Shown here in pieces: positions 37,877 to 44,406 of a stretch of DNA of 64,000 nt (its first letter is position 1; each line of letters starts with the position of its first letter). The position numbers and the translations under genes are program-made. The notes under the pieces are model-generated. The model was given only the letters and a program-made list of their open reading frames with translations. It had not been told where the DNA came from and made no database searches. The DNA lies in the NCBI RefSeq assembly GCF_001425445.1, contig NZ_LMQU01000013.1, positions 1 to 64,000 of the forward strand, in the 5' to 3' direction. This stretch comes from Devosia sp. Leaf420 (GTDB lineage: Bacteria; Pseudomonadota; Alphaproteobacteria; Rhizobiales; Devosiaceae).

Positions 37877-40800
37877 ATGCCTCCTCGCCAGCGCATCATT
37901 CCCATTCGGCGCGACTATAATCGCTGGGTCGCAAACCAGACTTTGGAAGATTATGCGCTGCGCTTTACCGCGAAATCGGCACGGCGATTCTCGAATGATC
38001 GCATCTCGCAGACGGCGATCGGGGCGATATCGTTCCTCGCTTTGGAGGCCATAGGCGGTAGCATTACGTTATCGTATGGGACAACCAATGCGCTGATCGC
38101 GATATTCGTCGCGTCCATCGCCATCCTCCTCGTCGGCGTGCCGATTTCGCGTTATGCGACCCGGCATGGGGTGGACGTCGATCTCCTCACCCGTGGCGCG
38201 AGTTTTGGCTATATCGGCTCCACCGTCACCTCACTGATCTATGCGAGCTTCACCTTCATACTTTTCGCCATAGAAGCCTCGATCATGTCGAGCGCCTTGC
38301 AACTGGCTTTCGGTATTCCGCTCTGGATCGGGCACATCATCTCGGCGCTGATCGTTATTCCGCTGGTGACGCATGGGATCAGGATGATCTCGAGTTTTCA
38401 GGTGCTGACGCAGCCGATCTGGATCGTGCTCAATGTCCTGCCCTTCATCTTCATCGCCTTCATGGATTGGGAAAAGTTTGATCTCTGGCGCGCCTTTGCC
38501 GGGCTTGGTCAGCCAGAGGGTGCGGCGGGGACGATTTCGCCGTTCGATATCGCCAAGTTCGGCGCGGCCTCGGCGGTCATCCTGGCGCTGATGACCCAGA
38601 TCGGCGAGCAGGTGGACTTCCTGCGCTTCCTGCCGGCCGAGGGGGCGCCGAAGTGGCGGCAGAAGATCGGGATTTTTCTGGCTGGGGCAGGGTGGGTCGT
38701 CGTCGGCGCGCCGAAACTGATCGCGGGGTCGTTCCTGGCGTTTCTGGCACTGTCGACCGGCGTGTCGCCGGATCACGCGTCAGAACCCGGTTACATGTAT
38801 GCCGTGGCCTTCGACTACATGATCCCCAACCAGTTTGTGGCGCTGATGCTGATGGCGGTGTTCGTCGTCGTCAGCCAGCTCAAGATCAATGTGATGAATG
38901 CTTATGCTGGGTCGCTGGCCTGGTCGAATTTCTTCTCGCGGCTGACGCATAGCCATCCCGGGCGGGTGGTGTGGCTCTTGTTCAATGTGGCCATCGCGCT
39001 GTTGCTGATGGAGCTCGGGATCTATCGGCTGCTTGAAGAGACGCTGGGGATTTTCTCGATCATTGCCATGGCCTGGCTCTGTTCGATTTCTGCCGATCTA
39101 TTCGTCAATAAACCGCTCGGGTTGGCGCCGCCGGGGATCGAGTTCAAGCGGGCTCATCTCTATGACATCAATCCCGTTGGTGTGGGGTCGATGGTGCTCT
39201 CGGTGAGCATTGCGCTGGCCGCGCACTTTGGAGCCTTTGGCGACATGGCTGCGGCGCTGGCGCCTTATATCGCGCTTATCGTCTGCTTCATTGCCTCGCC
39301 CGCCATCGCCTGGGCGACCAAGGGGAAATATTATCTGGCGCGCAAACCGCGAAAGTCTTGGCAGTCGAAAACATCGCTGACCTGCTCGATCTGCGAGCAT
39401 CCATTCGAGCCCGAAGACATGGCCTGGTGCCCGGCCTATGCGGCGCCGATCTGCTCGCTGTGCTGTTCGCTCGATGCGCGCTGCCATGACATGTGCAAGC
39501 CGCATGCGCATTTTCGCGCGCAGACGCATGCTGTGGCCTCAAGCGTGTTGCCGCAATGGGCGATCGAGAAGTTGCAGACGCGGCTCGGGCGCTATGGGAT
39601 TTCCATGGGGATCGCCACGGCGATCCTGGCCAGCATTCTGGCGCTGATTTATTCGTTCGCGAGCCAATCGGCGCCGGAGACGGCGGAGGTAGTGGGCGGA
39701 ACGCTCTTGGTCGTCTTCTTCGTCTTTGCGGTGGCGGCGGGGATCATGACTTGGTTCCTGGTGTTGGCGCATGACAGCCGCTTGGTCGCCGAAGAAGAGA
39801 GCACGCGGCAGAATACGCTGCTGCTCAAGGAAATCGATGCGCACGGAAAGACAGACGCTGAACTCCAGCGCGCCAAGGAGAAGGCCGAGGCGGCCAATCA
39901 GGCAAAGTCGCGCTATGTCGTGGGCCTGAGCCACGAGCTTCGCACGCCACTCAATTCGGTGATGGGCTATGCGCAGATCCTCGAGCGCGATCCGGACGTG
40001 CCGGAAAACCGGCGCGGATCTGTGCAGGTGATCAAACGCAGCGCCGAGCATCTGTCCGGGCTGATCGATGGGCTCCTCGATATTTCCAAGATTGAGGCAG
40101 GGCGGCTGCACGTCTATTCCAACGAGATCAATATCCAGGATTTTCTCGATCAGATCGTCGACATGTTCAGTCTGCAAGCCGCCGCCAAGGGGCTCGAATT
40201 CCGGCATGCACGCGCCAAGGCGCTGCCGCTTTATGTGCGGACCGACGAAAAGCGGCTGCGGCAGATTTTGGTCAATCTCCTGTCCAATGCCATAAAGTTC
40301 ACCCAGTCAGGGCATGTGAACTTTGACGTCGGCTATCGCATGCAGGTGGCAATATTTACGGTGAGCGATACCGGCAGCGGCATTTCCGCTGACGATCTCG
40401 ACCATATTTTCGAGCCCTTCGTGCGGGGCGAGGCGGAGCATAACCGGTTCACGCCGGGGCTTGGCCTGGGGCTGACCATTACCAAGCTGCTGACCGAGAC
40501 GCTGGGCGGCGAGATCACCGTTAGGAGTGCTGTGGGTGAGGGGACCCGATTCCAGGCGCGATTGATGCTGTCCAAGGTCGAGCGGCCGGCTTTGCGACGG
40601 GCCGACCCGCGACGCATCACGGGCTATATGGGTGCGGCGCGGACTGTCATGGTTGTCGATGACAATGATGATCATCGCGAGCTGGTGCGCGAAATGCTGT
40701 CGCCGCTTGGCTTTGTGGTGCTGATGGCGGAGAGCGGATCGGCATGTCTTGATATGCTGGATGCGGCGGAGCCTGATATGTTCTTCGTCGATATTCGGAT

Positions 40801-41251
40801 GCCGGGGATGAGCGGTTGGGAGCTGGTTTCGGCCCTCAGAGCCCGCGCCATTGCCGCGCCGATCGTCATGCTCTCGGCCAATATTGGCGACGGGGCAGGG
40901 CCGGCAAGCGCCGATGCCGGGCACAGTGATACGCTCGCCAAGCCATTTGATCTTGCGCAATTGCTCGACAAGATCAACGCGCACCTGGCGCTTGATTGGG
41001 TCTATGACGAGGCCGTGTCGGCAGTGCAGGAGGCCGAAAAGCCCCTGCACTCGCCGGGGATCGAGCACTTGCGCGAATTGGCCAATCTGGGGCAAATCGG
41101 GCATGTACGGGGGATAGAGGCGAAGTTGGCGGAATTGGCGAACGAGCCAGACAACGCACCGCTTGTCGCCGCGCTGCGCAAGCGGATGGAAACGTTCGAC
41201 TTCGACGGCTATGCCGATATTTTGGAGCGGGTCGGTCATGAGCCGCATTGA
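37877..41251 (+). CDS. Hybrid histidine kinase with NCS1-permease-like sensor and Cys-rich linker
   Basis: A 1124-residue membrane protein. Residues about 35-485 form a 12-helix NCS1 (nucleobase/hydantoin permease) module. A cytosolic cysteine cluster follows: Cys503, 506, 518, 526, 529, 530, 536 and 540, looking like a zinc-binding fold. Two more helices span 575-635. The kinase core has SHELRTPLNS with phospho-His686, N-box LLSNAIKF, DTGSGIS and GLGLGLTITK. The receiver (920-1035) has VDDN, Asp972 and Lys1022. A helical tail (1060-1118) ends it. The stop overlaps the response-regulator gene by 14 bp. The module next to urt/ure suggests sensing of urea, a pyrimidine or a hydantoin-type compound; not shown. 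CbrA (SSS transporter-kinase) is the known analogue. Confidence 0.85.
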   Translation: MPPRQRIIPIRRDYNRWVANQTLEDYALRFTAKSARRFSNDRISQTAIGAISFLALEAIGGSITLSYGTTNALIAIFVASIAILLVGVPISRYATRHGVDVDLLTRGASFGYIGSTVTSLIYASFTFILFAIEASIMSSALQLAFGIPLWIGHIISALIVIPLVTHGIRMISSFQVLTQPIWIVLNVLPFIFIAFMDWEKFDLWRAFAGLGQPEGAAGTISPFDIAKFGAASAVILALMTQIGEQVDFLRFLPAEGAPKWRQKIGIFLAGAGWVVVGAPKLIAGSFLAFLALSTGVSPDHASEPGYMYAVAFDYMIPNQFVALMLMAVFVVVSQLKINVMNAYAGSLAWSNFFSRLTHSHPGRVVWLLFNVAIALLLMELGIYRLLEETLGIFSIIAMAWLCSISADLFVNKPLGLAPPGIEFKRAHLYDINPVGVGSMVLSVSIALAAHFGAFGDMAAALAPYIALIVCFIASPAIAWATKGKYYLARKPRKSWQSKTSLTCSICEHPFEPEDMAWCPAYAAPICSLCCSLDARCHDMCKPHAHFRAQTHAVASSVLPQWAIEKLQTRLGRYGISMGIATAILASILALIYSFASQSAPETAEVVGGTLLVVFFVFAVAAGIMTWFLVLAHDSRLVAEEESTRQNTLLLKEIDAHGKTDAELQRAKEKAEAANQAKSRYVVGLSHELRTPLNSVMGYAQILERDPDVPENRRGSVQVIKRSAEHLSGLIDGLLDISKIEAGRLHVYSNEINIQDFLDQIVDMFSLQAAAKGLEFRHARAKALPLYVRTDEKRLRQILVNLLSNAIKFTQSGHVNFDVGYRMQVAIFTVSDTGSGISADDLDHIFEPFVRGEAEHNRFTPGLGLGLTITKLLTETLGGEITVRSAVGEGTRFQARLMLSKVERPALRRADPRRITGYMGAARTVMVVDDNDDHRELVREMLSPLGFVVLMAESGSACLDMLDAAEPDMFFVDIRMPGMSGWELVSALRARAIAAPIVMLSANIGDGAGPASADAGHSDTLAKPFDLAQLLDKINAHLALDWVYDEAVSAVQEAEKPLHSPGIEHLRELANLGQIGHVRGIEAKLAELANEPDNAPLVAALRKRMETFDFDGYADILERVGHEPH

Positions 41252-42161
41252 GAAAGACCAGGACATTGTCCTTCTCGTTGACGACTCGCCAGAATCACTT
41301 GGCTTTCTGACCGAGGCGCTGGAGGCTGCGGGCGTTACGGTGCTGGTGGCGCGAAGCGGCGAGATGGCGCTCAATATCGTGCAGCGCGTGGTTCCCGATG
41401 TCGTCCTTATGGACGCAGTCATGCCGGGGCTCGACGGGTTCGAGACTTGCCAGAGGCTCAAGTCCATGGCGCCGCTGGCGCATGTCCCCGTTATCTTCAT
41501 GACTGGTCTGACGGAAACCGAGCATATCGTTCACGCGCTCGAAAGCGGTGGGGTCGACTACTTGGCCAAACCGATCAATGTCGATGAATTGCGGGCGCGG
41601 ATCCGGGTACATCTTGCCAATGCACGGCGGGCGCAAAGCGCGCGGATCGCGCTCGATGCGGCAGGCCGCCATCTCGTCGCCTTTGGTGCCGATGGGACCG
41701 TGTTGTGGTCGACGCCGCAAGCAACGAAGCTGCTTGAAAGCTCGAGCCTTGATCTTGGCCGCGCCGATCGACTCTCGCCAGGATTTTTGCACTGGCTGCT
41801 CGAACACGGCGATGGCGCGCCGGGCAGTGGTTTCGATCTTGAAATCGAGAGTGGGCCAAATCTGCAATTTTCGTTTCTGGGTCTCGTTGGTGGGGCCGAA
41901 TATCTGTTCCGGCTGTCGCACGCCCAGGTGGCCGGACAAGAGGATAATCTGCGCCAGCATTTCAGCCTGACCCAACGCGAGAGCGAGGTGTTGCTCTGGA
42001 TCGCGCGGGGGAAATCGAACCGCGATATCGGCGAGATTTTGGGCCTTAGCCCACGCACCGTGAACAAGCACCTCGAACAGGTCTACACCAAGCTCGGCGT
42101 GGAAAATCGCGCCTCCGCGGCGATCAAGGCTATTCAGGCCATGCAGGCGCTCGACCTCTAA
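41238..42161 (+). CDS. Response regulator: receiver plus LuxR-type HTH
   Basis: A 307-residue transcription regulator. The receiver (1-125) has VDDS acidic residues 15-16, phospho-Asp59 in VVLMDAVMPG, the Thr in FMTG and Lys111 in YLAKPIN. A middle domain (about 130-235) is not recognised. The C-terminal LuxR HTH (about 240-305) has LTQRESEVLLWIARGKSNRD and SPRTVNKHLEQVYTKLGVEN. The ATG at 41238 overlaps the end of the kinase gene by 14 bp, so the two are translationally coupled and form one system. Likely target: the palindrome upstream of urtA (inference). Confidence 0.88.
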   Translation: MSRIEKDQDIVLLVDDSPESLGFLTEALEAAGVTVLVARSGEMALNIVQRVVPDVVLMDAVMPGLDGFETCQRLKSMAPLAHVPVIFMTGLTETEHIVHALESGGVDYLAKPINVDELRARIRVHLANARRAQSARIALDAAGRHLVAFGADGTVLWSTPQATKLLESSSLDLGRADRLSPGFLHWLLEHGDGAPGSGFDLEIESGPNLQFSFLGLVGGAEYLFRLSHAQVAGQEDNLRQHFSLTQRESEVLLWIARGKSNRDIGEILGLSPRTVNKHLEQVYTKLGVENRASAAIKAIQAMQALDL

Positions 42162-42198
42162 CGATCCGCGCAGATCCATTCATGTGAACGGTTTAGCG

Positions 42199-42223
42199 GG
42201 AACCCAACAACACATCTGTCGTT
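42199..42223 (+). promoter_or_regulatory. EcfG-type (general stress sigma factor) promoter
   Basis: GGAAC-N16-CGTT, a perfect match to the consensus of alphaproteobacterial EcfG promoters (GGAAC-N16/17-CGTT). Transcription would start near 42230, in a region with no gene, and run to the terminator at 42364. A second, poorer match (GGAAC-N17-CGTC, 42438-42463) lies 41 bp before the collagen-like gene. Confidence 0.6.
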
Positions 42224-42229
42224 GTGCAG

Positions 42230-42364
42230 ACGAACCGCAATTAACGCGGGACGGGAAATCGTCGCGATCGCTATCGCGGCATGAAAATCGGTTGCGGCGA
42301 GGAGGCTGACGCTCCTTCTTGTAGCTCCCGATGGGGCGCGGAACTTCGGTTCCGCGCCTTTTTT
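42230..42364 (+). ncRNA. Candidate stress-induced small RNA
   Basis: About 135 nt from the predicted EcfG start to an intrinsic terminator. It contains a perfect hairpin CGCGAT-CGCT-ATCGCG (42263-42278), a second AGGAG...CTCCT hairpin (42300-42316) and the terminator. A single-stranded CTCCTTCTT stretch could pair with ribosome sites. This three-hairpin layout resembles alpha-r type trans-acting RNAs of Rhizobiales, though I do not claim membership. The only ATG frame inside (from 42281) reads on through the terminator and has no ribosome site. Confidence 0.5.
42335..42364 (+). terminator. Intrinsic terminator of the candidate small RNA
   Basis: A perfect 10-bp stem GGCGCGGAAC/GTTCCGCGCC with a TTCG loop and six T. 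It lies 173 bp after the regulator stop codon, farther than expected for the terminator of that gene, which supports a separate short transcript. Confidence 0.9.
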
Positions 42365-42503
42365 GTTCGCCGTCTTACTTTAAAATTTCCAATATTTAAA
42401 ATCGTTAACCAGTTCATTTTTGTGTAAGTGTTAGTGCGGAACTAGAAGGCGATTTGAATCGTCCCTTCTATGCGGCAATTGGTCGCTAAGATGGAGACGA
42501 GTT

Positions 42504-43271
42504 ATGAAAACATCCAAATTTTCGTTGCTTCCTCTGGTCTTGCTTGCGAGTGCAGTAGTACCTGCACACGGCCAGAACTTGCTTGGTGTCATCGGGGCTA
42601 GTGGTGAGAATGCTCTCATCACGATTGGCTCCGGCGACGCGTCAGATACCGGCCTCGTCAATGTTGGCGTTGGCGGGGGAAATCAGGTCCTCGATGTTCA
42701 AGTCGGTGGCCAACATTCCGATATCGCGCGGACCACTGTCGGGGTCGGTGGCGATAGTCTAGTCGATGCCAATGCGGGCCTGTTGAACGATACTGTGAAA
42801 GCCAATGCCACTGTGGGCGGTAGCAGTCTCGCAAATGTGGGCGTGACGATCGGCAATCCGGGAACGCCGGGGAATCCTGGCAACCCGGGGAATCCCGGTA
42901 ACCCAGGTAACCCTGGCAATCCCGGTAACCCTGGTGGACCGGGCACGATGTTCCCGCCCTCTTTGTCTGCATCCAATGGCGGGAACATGCCGAGCTGCAG
43001 CGGGACCAACCCGCGCGAGGTCGAACGCCTGATCCGCAACACGCAGATCGGCGGCAGCTGGCAGAGCGCCAGCAATGTCACGATCCGTCGGGTCGACCTC
43101 TGCCCGGAACTGCAGGCCTGGCTTGCTGCCGCCCTGCAGGGTTCGAACCTGCGGTCGGCCATTGCTTCGGACAGCCTACTCAGCGCTTCGCTCGATCGCT
43201 CGTCCTATAACACCGATCGTGTGTTTGCGGTCCAGCAGCGCGGCAACCAGTTGACGATGTTCGTTTACTGA
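42504..43271 (+). CDS. Secreted collagen-like Gly-Asn-Pro repeat protein
   Basis: A 255-residue exported protein; signal peptide 1-23 (ending PAHGQN). Residues about 28-115 are Gly/Val/Asn-rich with repeated VGVGG.. and VNVGVGGG.. turns, suggesting a strand-repeat domain. Residues 117-147 are about ten consecutive Gly-X-Pro triplets, mostly Gly-Asn-Pro, followed by PSLSASNGGNMPSCSG. The C-terminal domain (about 165-255) is globular, with two Cys and an NTDRVFAVQQRGNQLTMFVY end. Collagen-like segments need three chains to form a triple helix, so a trimeric stalk is plausible. Possible EcfG-like promoter upstream. Role unknown; surface or matrix use is a guess. Confidence 0.75.
   Translation: MKTSKFSLLPLVLLASAVVPAHGQNLLGVIGASGENALITIGSGDASDTGLVNVGVGGGNQVLDVQVGGQHSDIARTTVGVGGDSLVDANAGLLNDTVKANATVGGSSLANVGVTIGNPGTPGNPGNPGNPGNPGNPGNPGNPGGPGTMFPPSLSASNGGNMPSCSGTNPREVERLIRNTQIGGSWQSASNVTIRRVDLCPELQAWLAAALQGSNLRSAIASDSLLSASLDRSSYNTDRVFAVQQRGNQLTMFVY
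42852..42944 (+). repeat. Tandem 9-nt repeat encoding Gly-Asn-Pro
   Basis: Ten 9-bp units of the form GGN-AAY-CCN with synonymous changes at third positions; one unit reads GTP and the last GGP. Because third positions differ, the array is old rather than a fresh slippage. Copy number may vary between strains and change the length of the collagen-like rod. Confidence 0.85.
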
Positions 43272-43280
43272 TCCGACGAG

Positions 43281-43302
43281 GTGGGCCGTGCGCGGCCCAC
43301 CT
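43281..43302 (+). terminator. Hairpin after the collagen-like gene
   Basis: A perfect 9-bp stem GGTGGGCCG/CGGCCCACC with a TGCG loop, 10 bp after the stop codon and followed by TTCTC rather than a full T run. Probably an intrinsic terminator of moderate strength. Confidence 0.6.
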
Positions 43303-43345
43303 TCTCAAGTGGTGCGAAAGACCGCATAACGGCTCTGCGCGGCGC

Positions 43346-43363
43346 TTGTCACAAAACTGCAAT
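43346..43363 (+). promoter_or_regulatory. PhoB-box-like site upstream of ppk2
   Basis: TTGTCAC-AAAA-CTGCAAT matches the Pho box pattern CTGTCAT-N4-CTGTCAT: five of seven in each half with exact 11-bp spacing between halves. It ends 40 bp before the ppk2 GTG, a suitable place for an activator. Since PPK2 handles polyphosphate, control by phosphate starvation is plausible. This is a pattern match only. Confidence 0.4.
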
Positions 43364-43403
43364 CCGGTTGTGGCCAATGGAGCCGCACCCGGAGGGACCC
43401 GCT

Positions 43404-44339
43404 GTGAACGACTTCGACCAAAACGCGCGTTTCGAGCAATTCGAGGCTGAACTCAACCGCATCCGCGCCGAGATCACCGACAGTTTCGACGAAGAACTCG
43501 AACTACAGTTCGAAGACGACCAGCTTGAAGCCTTAGCCGAAGACGGCGAGCGCGCCGGTCGAAAGTCCCTCGACCGCAATGTCTATTTCCGCGAACTGTT
43601 TCGCCTGCAGCACGAACTCGTGCGGCTGCAAGACTGGATTGTGCATAATAAACTGAAGGTTGCGGTCATTTTCGAAGGCCGCGATTCTGCCGGCAAGGGC
43701 GGGGCGATCAAGCGCATCACCCAGCGGCTCAATCCGCGCGTTTGCCGCGTCGTCGCGCTTCCCGCGCCATCCGACCGAGAAAAGACCCAATGGTATTTCC
43801 AGCGCTATGTGCCGCACCTGCCGGCGGCTGGCGAAATGGTGCTGTTCGATCGCTCCTGGTACAATCGTGCGGGCGTCGAGCGTGTCATGGGGTTCTGCAA
43901 TCCCGACGAACTGGAAGAGTTCTTCCGTACGGTGCCCGAATTCGAAAAGATGCTGATCCGCTCGGGGATCATCCTGATAAAATTCTGGTTCTCCATCACC
44001 AATGAAGAACAGGAATTCCGCTTCCGCATGCGCATCCAAGATCCGCTGAAGCAATGGAAACTATCGCCCATGGACATGGAATCACGCCGCCATTGGGAGG
44101 ATTATACCAAGGCCAAGGAAGATATGTTGGCGCGGACCCACACGGAAGATTCGCCCTGGTGGGTGGTGCAGGCCGACGACAAGAAGCGCGCACGCCTCAA
44201 CTGCATCGCCCATCTTCTTGAAGCTATTCCCTATGCCGAAGTGCCCAAGCAGGAAGTCGTGCTGCCCGAGCGCATCCGCCATCCTGACTATCACCGTGGA
44301 CCCGTGCCGCAGGATATGTATGTGAAGTCGATCTACTAA
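43404..44339 (+). CDS. ppk2: Polyphosphate kinase 2 family protein
   Basis: Transfers phosphate between polyphosphate and nucleotides (GDP/ADP or NMP). It has 311 residues. The core has FEGRDSAGKGGAIKRITQRL (Walker A), ALPAPSDREKTQWYFQRYV, FDRSWYNRAGVERVMGFC (Walker B and lid) and LIKFWFSITNEEQEFRFRMR. An acidic helical N-terminus (about 1-70) precedes it. I chose GTG at 43404: GGAGGG at 43391-43396 is 7 bp away. ATG 43377 lies upstream but has no such site. Single-domain class I PPK2. Pho-box-like site 40 bp before the start. Confidence 0.92.
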   Translation: MNDFDQNARFEQFEAELNRIRAEITDSFDEELELQFEDDQLEALAEDGERAGRKSLDRNVYFRELFRLQHELVRLQDWIVHNKLKVAVIFEGRDSAGKGGAIKRITQRLNPRVCRVVALPAPSDREKTQWYFQRYVPHLPAAGEMVLFDRSWYNRAGVERVMGFCNPDELEEFFRTVPEFEKMLIRSGIILIKFWFSITNEEQEFRFRMRIQDPLKQWKLSPMDMESRRHWEDYTKAKEDMLARTHTEDSPWWVVQADDKKRARLNCIAHLLEAIPYAEVPKQEVVLPERIRHPDYHRGPVPQDMYVKSIY

Positions 44340-44406
44340 AGCGCAACGACTTGCCTGCGCTGGCTGAAAAGTCGAAAATGCTGGCGCAGCAAGTCGGAGA
44401 CCGGTT

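Noticed and set aside
41163-41237. Earlier start for the response regulator
   Set aside because: The upstream residues lie inside the kinase gene and do not resemble a receiver; ATG 41238 gives a normal receiver N-terminus.
42281-42424. Short ORF over the candidate small RNA
   Set aside because: It reads through the terminator hairpin, has no ribosome site, and its residues follow from the hairpin sequences.
42852-42944. Possible CRISPR or minisatellite
   Set aside because: The 9-bp units are contiguous, in frame and code for Gly-Asn-Pro; there are no spacers.
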